Shown here: positions 44,701 through 51,300 of the stretch, one piece after another
How positions within the stretch are numbered: the first letter of the stretch is position 1
How the letters are laid out: every line of letters begins with the position of its first letter
Source: Lentzea waywayandensis
GTDB lineage: Bacteria > Actinomycetota > Actinomycetes > Mycobacteriales > Pseudonocardiaceae
Direction: 5' to 3'
NCBI RefSeq assembly: GCF_900115955.1
Contig: NZ_FOYL01000009.1
Coordinates: 339,077-403,076 of the forward strand
DNA: 64,000 nucleotides
Position numbers and translations under genes: made by a program
Notes under the pieces: model-generated
Told to the model about the DNA's origin: nothing
The model's input: only the letters and a program-made list of their open reading frames with translations
The model's database searches: none

Positions 44701-47700
44701 CTGCCTGAGATGATTGGGATGGGGGGTGGATCCCCCCAGGGGGCCAGCCAATCCGTATCGATCCCGAAGAGCACGGCGGGCACGGCGGGCACGGCGGGCA
44801 CGGCAGGCACGGCAGGCACGGCAGGCACGGCAGGCACGGCAGGCACGGCAGGCACGGTGCCGCTGGTCCTGTCCGCGAAGTCGGCTGACGCGGTGCGCGC
44901 TCAGATCGAGCGGGTCACGGCCTTCGTCGAACGGACCGGGGCGAGCGCGCAGGACGTCGGGTTCTCGTTGCTCAGCCGGTCGCGCTTCGACCACCGGGCG
45001 GTCCTGCTCAACGGCACAGAGATCGCCACCGGACAGGCAAGCAGGAAGAAACTCGCCGTGTTGTTCTCCGGGCAGGGGTCGCAGAGGCTCGGGATGGGCC
45101 GGGAGCTGTACGAACGCTTCGGAGCATTCAAAACGGCGTTCGACGAGGTCGACCGTCACCTCCACATTCGCGACACAGTCTGGGGCGCGGACGAAGCCGA
45201 GCTGAACAGCACGGCCAGGACACAGCCCGCGTTGTTCGCGATCGAGGTCGCCCTCTACCGGCTCGCGGAGAGCTTCGGTGTCAGGGCCGAAGTGGTCACC
45301 GGGCATTCGGTCGGCGAGATCGCAGCCGCCCACGTCGCCGGAGTGTTCAGTCTCGAAGACGCGGCGACGCTCGTCCGAGCACGCGCGAACCTGATGCAGG
45401 CGTTGCCGGCCAACGGCGCGATGTTCGCGGTCAGGGCGAGCGAGAGCGACGTCGTCAAGCACCTCGACGACGACGTGTCCATCGCGGCGGTCAACGGCGA
45501 GAACGCCGTGGTCATCGCGGGCGACGAGGCGCGGGCGCGGAAGATCGCCGAGAACTGGGAGCACAAGCAGCTCAAAGTCAGCCACGCGTTCCACTCCCCT
45601 CTCATGGACCCGATGCTCGACGACTTCCGCGACGCCATCCAGCACATCCGTTTCCAGGAGCCGACGACCTCAATCCAGGCAACCGGCGATGTCACGGCGG
45701 TCGAGCACTGGGTGCGGCACGTGCGGGACGCGGTGAGGTTCGCGGACAACGTCGCGCACATCGGCGACGCCACGTTCCTGGAGATCGGGCCGGATGGGGT
45801 GCTGAGCGCGCTGGTCGACGGCGCGATTCCGGCACTGCGCAAGGACAAGGACGAGGTCACGGCGTGGACGACGGCTCTCGCGCGGTTGTTCGTGCAGGGA
45901 GTGGACGTCGACTGGGCACCATTCTTCGGCAACCAGAACAAGATCAAGCTGCCGACGTATCCGTTCCAGCACGACCGGTACTGGCCCACGCCGCGCAAGA
46001 ACGCCGGTGACGTCGCCGCGGTCGGGCTCGGGCCGGTGGACCACCCGGTGCTCGGCGCCGCGATGACGCTCGCCGGGTCCGATGCCGTGGTGTTCACCAA
46101 CAGGCTCGCGGAAGACCATCCGGAGGCGGCGTTCGCGGAGATCGCGTTCCGGGCGGCCGACCAGGTCGGGTGCGGGCTCGTCGAGGAGCTGGTCGTCAGC
46201 GGGCCGTTGACGGCGGGCGTGTTGCAGGTGTCGGTTTCCTCCCGGCAAGAGGGAAAGCGTCAGCTCACCGTCCACACGCGACAGAACGACGAGTGGATGC
46301 TGCTGGCGAGCGGCGTGCTCAAAGAAGGTGAGCACGCGAGCGACTTCCGGGTCAGTGAGTGGCCGCCGAAGGGTGCTGTCGAGATCGGGGCGAACACCTG
46401 GCAGCTCGGGGACGCCACGTTCGCCGAGGTGTCGCTGGACTCCGGCGAGACCAACCAGTACGGCGTGCATCCCGAGCTCATCCAGAAGGCGATGCTCGGC
46501 GACGACGTTCCGCTCGAGTGGCGGAGTCTGTCGCTGCACGCGATCGGCGCGTCGACACTGAGGGTCCGGCATCTGGGTGGCGCGATCGATGCAGTCGACG
46601 GGCAAGGGTCGCCGGTCTTCTCGGCGCAGTCGGTGACCCTCGGCTCGCCGCTCACAAGGCAACAGCAGCAGGATTCGCTGTTCCGGCTGGAGTGGGTGCA
46701 GGCGCCGCGGTTCACCGAGGCGGAAGCCTCGATCGTCGAGATCAGCGGCGGCGAGGACTACGTCAAGAAGGCTCATTCTCTAGCCGTACAGGCACTTCAC
46801 ACGGTCCAGCAGGACGAGCGGGTCGTGTTCGTGAAGCGCGGCGACGACCTGGCTGCATCGACGGTGTGGGGACTGGTCAGGTCGGCGCAGTCGGAGAACC
46901 CCGGACGGTTCCTGCTGGTCGACACCGACGACTCCGCGCCGCTGCCGATCGGGCTGCTGGACGCGGGCGAGACGCAGGCGCGTGTGAGGGACGGGCAGGT
47001 CCAGGTCGCTCGGCTCGCTCGCGTCACCGACACCGTCGAGACGGCGCGGTGGGATCCGGAAGGCACGGTGCTGATCACCGGCGGTACGGGTGGGCTGGGT
47101 GCGGAGCTGGCACGCCACCTCGTCGCGGAACGGCGCACCAAGAAGCTGCTGCTCGTGTCGCGGCGGGGGCCGGATGCGCCGGAAGCCGTTGCGTTGCAGG
47201 CGGAACTGACGGCGCACGGCGCGGACGTCACGATCGCCGCCTGCGACACCGCGGACCTCAAGGCGGTCAGGAAGGTGGTGAAGGGCGTCGTGCTGACGGC
47301 CGTCATCCACACGGCGGGTGTGCTCGATGACGGCATCATCGGGTCGCTGACGCCGGAACGGCTCGCCACGGTCCTCACGCCCAAGGTCAACGGCGCGTGG
47401 AACCTCCACGAGGCCACGAAGAAGCAGAAGCTCAAGGCGTTCGTGCTGTATTCGTCGGTCTCGGGCATCGTCGGCGCGCCGGGGCAGGGCAACTACGCGG
47501 CCGCGAACGCGTTCCTGGACGCACTGGCCATCCATCGACGTGAGCAGGGACTACCGGCGACGTCGCTGGCGTGGGGTCCGTGGGCGCAGTCGAGTGGCAT
47601 GACGGCGCATCTGCAGGACGGCGCCATAGATCGCATGGGACGGGGCGGGATGCCGCCGTTGAGCGTCGAGGAGGGCATGCGGCTGTTCGACGACGCCACG

Positions 47701-48324
47701 TCGCGTGACGAGGCGTTCCTGGTGCCGGCGCGGATCAGCACTGGACGTTCGGACGGGCCGGTCGCGGCGGTGTTGCGCGGGCTGGTGCGCGGCGGCAAGC
47801 GAACGGCGGGCGGCTCGTCCACTGTGGACTACGGCGCGACCCTGGCGGCACTGCCCGCCGAGGACCAGCTTCAGCACGTCCTCGACCTGGTGCGCGGGCA
47901 CGCGGCCGGGGTGCTCGGGCACGGTTCACCGGCCGAAGTGCAGGCGGACAAGCAGTTCCGCGATCTCGGCTTCGACTCGCTGACCGCAGTGGAGCTGCGC
48001 AACAGCATCGCGGCCGCCACCGGGCTCAAGCTCGCGGCGACGCTCGTCTTCGACTACCCGACGCCTGCCGAACTGGCCGCGCACCTGCACGGCCTGCTGG
48101 TCGGCGCGCAGGACGAACGGCCCGCGCTCACCACCGAGCTCGACCAGGTGGAGATCGCGCTCGCCGCCGGAACGCCGGGTGTCGCCGCGCGGCTGCGCAA
48201 GCTGCTCGCCCAGTACGGCGGCACGGCCAAGAAAGAAGCCGCGCGCGAACGCCTCACCGAGGCCTCCGCGGACGACGTGTTCGCGTTCATCGACAACGAG
48301 CTCGGCCGACGCACCGAGCGCTGA
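29788..48324 (+). CDS. Modular type I PKS, four modules, three DH relics
   Basis: The 6178-residue protein begins with a coiled-coil docking segment (1-33). Module 1 is KS (Cys207), AT (Ser637), DH relic (867-1105), KR relic (about 1111-1425), ACP (Ser1481). Module 2 is KS (Cys1702), AT (Ser2121), KR (Tyr2754), ACP (Ser2925). Module 3 is KS (Cys3142), AT (Ser3596), DH relic (3835-4058), KR (Tyr4337), ACP (Ser4487). Module 4 is KS (Cys4712), AT (Ser5174), DH relic (5405-5625), KR (Tyr5903), ACP (Ser6064), then a C-terminal docking region (6120-6178). All ATs read HAFHS with GHSIGE/GHSVGE, indicating malonyl-CoA. KRs 2-4 carry LDD (B-type). The module 1 KR lacks the glycine-rich NADPH motif and has His for the catalytic Tyr (GAHASAN). 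None of the DH domains keeps the segment with the catalytic His. There is no loading domain and KS1 has a normal Cys. Expected colinear output is a keto group after module 1 and hydroxyls after modules 2-4. Confidence 0.93.
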   Translation: MSNSSEKVVEALRAAMKEADRLRRANRQLVAAASEPVAIIGMACRFPAGITSPEQLWDLVSTGRDAITGFPADRGWDVDSLLGSGVDARGNSVSVQGGFLHGLADFDPAFFGISPREAVTMDPQQRLLLEVSWEALERAGLDPSTLRGSRTGVFVGTNGQDYEHLLIRGLDNATGDVGTGIAASAESGRISYAFGFEGPTLTVDTACSSSLVSLHLAVNALRGGECTLALAGGVNVMCTPGSLVEFSRQGGLARDGRCKAFSDDADGTGWSEGVGVLALARLSDAEASGYPVLAVVRGSAVNSDGASNGFTAPNGRAQQRVIRAALDRAGLGPSDVDVVEAHGTGTALGDPIEARSLLAVYGADRPSPLLLGSVKSNIGHTQAAAGVAGIIKMVQAMQHGVVPATLHVSRPSTHVDWSAGDVSLVTTARSWPESDRARRAAVSSFGVSGTNAHVIIEAAPSVPELSDQPEMIGMGGVSPQGASQSESIPVRVPLVVSAKSEASLRAQIDRIRTHPGDPRDIGHSLVTTRTLFEHRAVLLADTEITGQAKRTELAMLFTGQGAQRLGMGRQLHARYPVFAEAFDACTTPELRQIIWGDDEDLLNQTGNAQPALFAFEVALYRLLQHFGVEPAHLAGHSIGEIAAAHVAGVLSLEDARTLVTERARLMQALPRTGAMVAVQASEADVTPHLTGNVSIAAVNGPTSVVIAGEEGPTLELAQRWKHKRLRVSHAFHSPLMEPMLADFREAISTLTFHQPQIPVHGADVTDPEYWVRHVRDTVRFHDNVQALQGRTFLEVGPDGVLAALVEDAIPTIRRDRDEVEAFQTALARLHVGGTRVDWLPCYPGGRRVDLPTYAFEHAPYWPSVSVSAGDATGLGLSPAGHPLLGAAMTVAGSGELILTGTLSGAQWPVFPTAGFVELALKAADLTDHSAVEELTTIEPLLLPGNGSVQVQLHVGTDGRFTLHSRADQQEWVRHAEGRLGTGTQPENIAVWPPKGAQVVDSAHDESLRAVWQRNDEIFAEVALSGDATGFGLHPALLDAALNAASFLGVEGEPADWRSVTLHATGAKLLRVCLSEKDGEVRLTAADANGDAVLDAAISFRELAATQRTELYRLDWVPIEVHGANDWAVLGEDLLQLGVPVVDSLAGESTPDTVLVPVTDSWQALLLIQESLLTNSRLVFVTRGALSGDDLPGAAVWGLVRSAQVEHPGRFLLLDVEDSLPDGLASLFELGETQAVVRDGEVRVGRFSRATAPSTEHSWNGTVVVTGDVPEIAQHLSALPGVREIVTVTDWDSLPEIMSTVDDLAAVVHAADLQDDGVVGALTPDRLDTVFQAKADTAWLLHTLCGDVPFVVLTSIAEVVGAVGKGAHASANSYLEALAAHRRGLGLPGLALAMDTWDPTLFDAAIRTDEAFLAPFVPERARPGRRTASNARSGGLALKLTGLPSADRLPFVVEVVREEAAKVIHAGAIAEDREFRALGFDSLTAIELRNALALATGLSLPATLIFDYPTPQAVAEHLLAELTGEGLSDDVVAQGQADLDDPIVIVGMACRLPGDVNSPEDLWQLLVTGGDGVTTFPHDRGWEAEAMGGTVEGGFLHGATQFDAGFFGISPREALAMDPQQRQLLEVAWEAVERAGIDATSLRGTRTGVYIGTNGQDYTNLILRSRNEVEGHASTGLSSAVISGRLSYTFGLEGPALTVDTACSASLVALHLAVNSIRSGESTMALVGGVTVMSTPMSFAGFNAQGGLAGDARCRSFSEDANGTGWAEGVGVLVIERQSDALRAGHQVLAVVRGSAINQDGASNGLTAPNGPAQQRVIRQALANSGLSTSDVDAVEAHGTGTVLGDPIEAQALLATYGQNRTSPLLLGSIKSNIAHAQAAAGVAGVIKLVLSLRNGLLPRTLHVTSPTSHVDWSAGNVSLLTENTPWPAVDRPHRAGISSFGLSGTNAHVIIEAAPADLAGTASTPDSASTPPLLVSAKSPEALQAQIDQINALVANGANAQDVAYSLLHHRVTFDHRAVLHNGTTLAEGVASPKTLAFLFSGQGAQRLGMGKELYETQPVFKAALDEVAQHLDVTPVMWGGDADALNQTGNTQPALFAFEVALYRLAESTGLTPKYLAGHSIGEIAAAHVAGVLTLEDAAKLVEARARLMQALPQTGAMIAIQATEAEVTPHLTENVSIAAVNAENSVVIAGDEEQAQRIAAKFKGRKTTRLKVSHAFHSPLMEPMLADFREAIAGLTFHQPQIPVHGANVTDPEYWVQHVRNTVRFHDNVEALKAKGVTAFLEIGPDGVLSGLTDAVPAQRRDRTESDAWLTALARLHVIGVKVGWQLDGGTIDLPTYPFQHERYWPEIAQAPAAGRDPIDAEFWAAVEQQDATQLAATLDMDPQTWAGVLPGLSAWRRKRSAKSTVDSWLHEESWTPLTGLKPAQGSWFVAVPMSLSEDAWVRTLLASLGDDVTVLEVAWADREYLTGQLIEFNQKRYTGVISLLALDDLDELAPVVGTTALIQALGDVDINAPLWVITRSAVSTGRHDLLTQPWQSGVWGLGRVASLEYPQRWGGLIDLPDDIDDRIAHRFTCVLSSDEDQTAVRSAGVFGRRVVVGAEADGAEWTPSGTVLITGGTGALGAHLARDFARRGAAKIVLVSRRGPGSPGAADLQAEITALGAETVVVACDVADRDAVAELLTPDVKAVVHAAGVLDDMMFDSLTPDAFTKVFESKVNSAFVLDDLTRGLDLDAFVLFSSVAGSVGNMGQGNYAAANSVLDAIAQQRRQAGRAATSIAWGAWAGDGMAGDDRVAEHIKQVGAASLDPELAITALRHLVAHGTATAVVADLRAPQLLMALLSLRPTPVMSELPGAREALDELAAARAESDSAAAEFRRSLRSLPADERVTPVLDLVRTRAAVVLGHAGKEAVASDKAFRDIGFDSLTAVDLRNHLSSITGLALPASLVFDYPTPLALAEFLLDELLGDTSVVAEEHVRVAGTDDIAIVGMACHFPGGIDSPDDLWRVLMAGEDVITSFPADRGWDTTEPIRGGFLDGVADFDASFFGISPREALAMDPQQRLLLETSWEAFERAGIDPAHLRASRTGVFVGTNGQDYQHVVMASNEDLEGHAGTGLAASVISGRISYALGLEGPAVTVDTACSSALVALHLAAQSLRGGECSLALAGGVTVMATPTSFSGFSRQGGLAQDGLCKAFSDSADGTVWSEGVAVLVVERHSDAVAAGHPVLALVRGSAFNSDGASNGLTAPNGPSQQRVIRAALASGGLSVSDVDAVEAHGTGTVLGDPIEAHALLATYGQNRAEPLLLGSVKSNLGHTQAAAGAAGVIKMVLAMHHGQLPRTLHVTAPSSHINWSTGAVELLTSTTAWPTVDRPRRAGVSSFGISGTNAHVILEAPSAPELSDLPEMIGMGGGSPQGAGQSESIPNGRATPASLAGTPSTPGATDAVPLLVSAKSAGSLRAQVERVKAVLTAGANPLDVAHTLAKRSRFAHRAVLIDGEEVANGVAGEHTLAVIFSGQGSQRLGMGKELYERFSTFADTFDAVLARFEPGLRDLVWGTDADALDQTGNAQPALFAIEVALFRLLEEFRIKPAHVAGHSIGEIAAAHVAGVLSLEDAAKLVEARARLMQALPRTGAMIAVQATEAEVTPHLTENVSIAAVNALNSVVIAGDEHEAEAIAAHWKHKRLRVSHAFHSPLMEPMLDDFREAINGLTFHEPRIPITASGDVTSVDHWVNHVRDTVRFHDNVQALRNKGVTRFIEVGPDSVLSTLVDGVPTLRRDRTELHSLMTALSHVHVDGINVDLTQMLIRGVQINIPTYAFERERFWPKASVGGRTGDLTAYGLASGGHPLLGAAVTVAGTDELVLSGRLAKATHPWLGETFPATGFLDFAIRAGDLVGCDRVEHLTTAVPLHLPERDAVPVQVRVGPPQDGKRTVSVHAQHGDTWVEHATGTLTTEPYHATFTGDGVEVELPEGVDDAATFGVHPLLLAQALEGTSELLGEGVPFEWRDVSLHAIGPERLKVQLTRNGDSVEVAAADAEGNPVLSVRALTVHVPEVPQDQRVREALFQVNWVPAQLGEASEISARIVEVQGGVDAEAAHRATIEALEVLQNADERTVFVTRGAQEPVQDLGAAAVWGLVRAAQAEDPGRFLLIDLDESSTVEPGMLLSEEQQLVVRDGVAYAGRLARLGEHETRPVDWSGTVLITGGTGGLGAELARHLVASGARSLLLLSRRGPDSPGASELRAELIAHGAIVTIAACDVADHDALAAVLNGHDVTTVVHTAGVLDDGVIASMTPERLTKVLRPKVDAAWNLHSLVPEAQFVLYSSVSGVLGTAGQGNYAAGNAFLDALAQYRRSLGLHAISLAWGAWTSEVGMTGQMDAAAFERLEKSSMPPISLELGLALFDAAVTVDAPQVVPARVITGTTNGMVPPLLRDLVRGGRRTATNRSDAQISPERLVELVLGEAAAVLGHGSAATIDAGVEFSQLGFDSLTSVELRNRLDTATGLTLPATLVFDYPTPQSLADHLATELFGGTTETESFTGAVSDEPIAIVGIGCRFPGDVTSPDQLWDLVAAGRDAISGFPADRGWDAGVVGDGAGQSVTGHGGFLNGIADFDPAFFGISPREAVAMDPNQRLVLETAWEALEHGGLDPLALRGSRTGVFLGAGGLEYGQLVINSEQAREGFSSTGTSPSVVSGRLSYVLGLEGPSITVDTACSSSLVALHMAVSALRNGECTLALAGGVQTLVSPGTFMEFSQQGGLARDGRCKAFSDSADGTAWAEGVGVLVVERLSDALAQGHDVLAVVRGSAVNSDGASNGLTAPNGPSQQRVIRAALAAAGLSTSDVDAVEAHGTGTALGDPIEAQALLATYGQDRTEPLLLGSLKSNIGHSQAASGVASVIKMVMAMRHGVLPRTLHVTSPSSHVDWSAGAVSLLTSATAWPAVDRPWRAGVSSFGISGTNAHVILEAPSAPELSDLPEMIGMGGGSPQGASQSVSIPKSTAGTAGTAGTAGTAGTAGTAGTAGTAGTVPLVLSAKSADAVRAQIERVTAFVERTGASAQDVGFSLLSRSRFDHRAVLLNGTEIATGQASRKKLAVLFSGQGSQRLGMGRELYERFGAFKTAFDEVDRHLHIRDTVWGADEAELNSTARTQPALFAIEVALYRLAESFGVRAEVVTGHSVGEIAAAHVAGVFSLEDAATLVRARANLMQALPANGAMFAVRASESDVVKHLDDDVSIAAVNGENAVVIAGDEARARKIAENWEHKQLKVSHAFHSPLMDPMLDDFRDAIQHIRFQEPTTSIQATGDVTAVEHWVRHVRDAVRFADNVAHIGDATFLEIGPDGVLSALVDGAIPALRKDKDEVTAWTTALARLFVQGVDVDWAPFFGNQNKIKLPTYPFQHDRYWPTPRKNAGDVAAVGLGPVDHPVLGAAMTLAGSDAVVFTNRLAEDHPEAAFAEIAFRAADQVGCGLVEELVVSGPLTAGVLQVSVSSRQEGKRQLTVHTRQNDEWMLLASGVLKEGEHASDFRVSEWPPKGAVEIGANTWQLGDATFAEVSLDSGETNQYGVHPELIQKAMLGDDVPLEWRSLSLHAIGASTLRVRHLGGAIDAVDGQGSPVFSAQSVTLGSPLTRQQQQDSLFRLEWVQAPRFTEAEASIVEISGGEDYVKKAHSLAVQALHTVQQDERVVFVKRGDDLAASTVWGLVRSAQSENPGRFLLVDTDDSAPLPIGLLDAGETQARVRDGQVQVARLARVTDTVETARWDPEGTVLITGGTGGLGAELARHLVAERRTKKLLLVSRRGPDAPEAVALQAELTAHGADVTIAACDTADLKAVRKVVKGVVLTAVIHTAGVLDDGIIGSLTPERLATVLTPKVNGAWNLHEATKKQKLKAFVLYSSVSGIVGAPGQGNYAAANAFLDALAIHRREQGLPATSLAWGPWAQSSGMTAHLQDGAIDRMGRGGMPPLSVEEGMRLFDDATSRDEAFLVPARISTGRSDGPVAAVLRGLVRGGKRTAGGSSTVDYGATLAALPAEDQLQHVLDLVRGHAAGVLGHGSPAEVQADKQFRDLGFDSLTAVELRNSIAAATGLKLAATLVFDYPTPAELAAHLHGLLVGAQDERPALTTELDQVEIALAAGTPGVAARLRKLLAQYGGTAKKEAARERLTEASADDVFAFIDNELGRRTER
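31180..31255 (+). repeat. Hairpin repeat copy 1 inside the KS-AT linker of module 1
   Basis: A 75-base segment runs from TGTCAGAC through GGGATGGGGGG and CCCCCCAGGGGGCC to CCAATCCGAATCGAT and is in frame (PELSDQPEMIGMGG, then SPQGASQSESIP). The centre can fold, with GATTGG/CCAATC and GGGGGG/CCCCCC as paired arms. Near-identical copies occur in modules 3 and 4 but not in modules 2 or 5. Confidence 0.8.
39983..40056 (+). repeat. Hairpin repeat copy 2 inside the KS-AT linker of module 3
   Basis: Near-identical to the module 1 copy, with GGGGGGTGGTTCCCCCC in the centre and CCGGCCAGTCCGAATCGAT at the end. It is in frame, encoding PELSDLPEMIGMGGG and SPQGAGQSESIP. Confidence 0.8.
44693..44766 (+). 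repeat. Hairpin repeat copy 3 inside the KS-AT linker of module 4
   Basis: Near-identical to the other two copies; the centre is GGGGGGTGGATCCCCCC and the end GCCAGCCAATCCGTATCGAT. It is in frame and followed within 3 bases by a 9-base tandem repeat. Confidence 0.8.
44770..44859 (+). repeat. Nine-base tandem repeat (minisatellite) encoding (Thr-Ala-Gly)n
   Basis: Ten consecutive 9-base units follow the consensus GGCACGGCA/G, the first and last slightly degenerate. Encoded in frame, they give a run of eight Thr-Ala-Gly triplets in the KS-AT linker of module 4. Unit length in multiples of three keeps the reading frame whatever the copy number, so the linker length can vary by slippage. Confidence 0.92.
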
Positions 48325-48352
48325 CCCACTTCACGACGGAAGGTTTCCGGCG

Positions 48353-51300
48353 ATGCCGAACGAAGAGAAGCTCGTTGAGTACCTGAAGTGGGTCACGGCT
48401 GACCTGCACGAGACGCGTCAACGCCTGGAGGAGGTCGAGTCCGGGCGCCACGAGCCGATCGCGATCGTCGGCATCGCGTGCCGCTTCCCCGGCGACGTGC
48501 GCTCCGCCGAGGACCTGTGGGACCTGGTGTCGGAGGGCCGCGACGCGATCACCGGTTTCCCGACCGACCGCGGCTGGGACCTGGGAACGCTGGCGGGCGG
48601 GGACTCCGCGACGTTGCAGGGCGGGTTCCTGTACGACGCGGCGGAGTTCGACCCCGGCTTCTTCGGCATCTCGCCGCGCGAGGCTCTCGCGATGGACCCT
48701 CAGCAACGGCTGCTGCTGCAGACGACGTGGGAGGCCATCGAACGTGCGGGCATCGACCCGGCGTCGTTGCGTGGCAGCGAAACGGGCGTGTTCGTCGGCA
48801 CGAACGGCCAGGACTACGGACACGTCCTGATTGCGTCGGAGGAGGACGTCGAGGGCCACGCCGGAATGGGCACGGCCGCAAGCGTCATCTCGGGCCGCAT
48901 CTCGTACACGTTCGGTTTCGAGGGACCTGCCGTCACGATCGACACGGCGTGTTCTTCTTCTCTCGTCGGGTTGCACCTCGCTGCTGCCGCGCTGCGCAAC
49001 GGCGAGTGCTCGCTCGCGGTCGCGGGCGGCGTCACGGTCATGGCGACGGCTTCGAACTTCGCCGGCTTCACGCGCCAGGGCGGGCTCGCGGTTTCCGGGC
49101 GTTGCAAGGCCTTCTCCGATGACGCCGACGGGACCGGTTGGTCCGAGGGCGTTGGCGTGTTGTTGGTGGAGAAGCTCTCGGACGCACAGCGCGACGGACA
49201 TCCCGTGCTCGCCGTGGTGGTGGGCAGCGCCGTCAACCAGGACGGCGCGTCGAACGGCCTCTCCGCGCCGAACGGTCCTTCGCAACGGCGGGTGATCCAG
49301 GCGGCGCTGGCTTCGGCCGGGCTGGCGGCCGACGAGGTGGGCGCGGTCGAGGCGCACGGCACCGGGACTGTGCTGGGAGACCCGATCGAGGCACAGGCGC
49401 TGCTCGCGACCTACGGCACCGAACGCGCCGAGCCGCTGCGGCTGGGCGCGGTGAAGTCGAACATCGGGCACACGCAGGCGGCCGCGGGTGTGGCGGGCGT
49501 GATCAAGATGGTGATGGCGTTGCAGCGGGAGACGCTCCCCCGGACGCTGCACGTGAGCGCGCCGTCGTCGCACGTGGACTGGACGGCGGGCAACATCGAG
49601 CTGCTGACGGAGGCCGAGCCGTGGCCGCGCGGGGAGCAGCCGCGCCGGGCGGGGATCTCGTCGTTCGGCGTGTCGGGGACGAACGCGCACGTGATCATCG
49701 AGGAAGCTCCGGAGCCGACCGAAGACAGCGACGAGCCCACGCGGTGCCCGTTCGGCTTCGGCACGGAGGCGGACGAGTTGCCGCTGGTCGTGTCGGCGAA
49801 GTCGGCGAACGCCCTGCAGACCCGCGTCGATCAGGTCCGTGCTCTCACCGACTCCCCTGCGGCTGTCGGCTACTCGCTCCTCACCACCCGCAGCACCGGC
49901 TTCGAGCACCGCGCCGTCCTCCTCAACGGCGTCACTCTCGCGAGCGGCCAGACCCAGCGCAAACCGGTGGCCGCCCTCTTCAGCGGCCAGGGCGCTCAGC
50001 GCCTGGGCATGGGCAAGGACCTCTACGAAACCTCCGACACCTTCCGCGCCGCGTTCGACAACGTCGCCCAGCACCTCGACGTGGACCTCGACGACGCCAT
50101 GTGGGGCACGGACGAGGAAGCGCTCAACCAGACCGGCACCACCCAGCCGGCCCTGTTCGCCCTCCAGGTCGCCCTCTACCGCCTTCTGGAGAGCTACGGC
50201 TTCAAGCCCGACCACGTCGCCGGCCACTCCATCGGCGAGATCGCGGCGGCACACGTCGCCGGCGTGCTCACCCTCGAAGACGCCGCCACCCTGGTCCAAG
50301 AGCGCGCACGCCTCATGCAGGCCCTGCCGCAGAGCGGCGCGATGTTCGCCGTCAAGGCGACGGAAGCGGAAGTCAGGAAGCACCTCACCGCGCAGGTCGA
50401 CATCGCCGCCATCAACGGCCCCAACGACATCGTCATCGCCGGCGACGAAGCGACAGCAAGGGCGATCGCGCAGAACTGGGAGCACAAGCAGCTCCGGGTC
50501 AGCCACGCCTTCCACTCCCCGCTGATGGAGCCGATGCTCGACGACTTCCGCAACGCCATCAAGCACATCGACTTCCACAAGCCGCGCATCCCCATCCACA
50601 CCAGCGGCGATGTCACGACCGTCGGCTACTGGGTCGACCACGTCCGAAACACGGTCCGCTTCACCGAGAACGTCGAGAAGATCGGCGAGGCCACGTTCAT
50701 CGAGATCGGCCCGACCGGAGTGCTCAGCGCACTCGTCGACGGCTGCATCCCGACGCTGCGCAAGGACAAGCCCGAACCGGCTGCTGTCCTCACCGCGCTC
50801 GCCAAGCTCTACGTCAGCGGCGTGAACGTCGACTGGCGGAAGTTCTTCCCACGTGGCAACAAGATCGCGCTGCCCACCTACCCGTTCGACACGCAGCGGT
50901 TCTGGCCCAAGGGCGGCACCGCGCCGAGCGGGCCGGCCAAATCCCAACCCGCCCTGCACGAACTGCAGTGGGTCGACGCCACCGTGACCGCGAGTCCCAT
51001 CGCGGCGGCCAGGTGGGCGATCATCGGCGGGGACGAGTTCGACCTCGCGCACGTCCTCTACAGCGCCGGGCAGACCGTCACCGGGTACGGCGAAACGCTC
51101 GCCGAAGCCGCGAAGACCACCAAGCCTGACGTGTTCATCGTGGCGGTCAGCGGCGATGGCACACCGGAGAGCACGCACGCGCAGACGCAGCGCGTCCTCG
51201 CGATCCTGCAAGAGGCCAACGACTACAGCGCGCACATCGTGTTCGTCAGCGGGGAGAACGATCTCACGGCGGCTGCCACGGCAGGTCTCGTGCGCAGTGC

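Noticed and set aside
44770..44859. Regular repeats that could suggest a CRISPR array
   Set aside because: The units are contiguous 9-base repeats without spacers, in frame in a PKS linker, and no cas genes are nearby.
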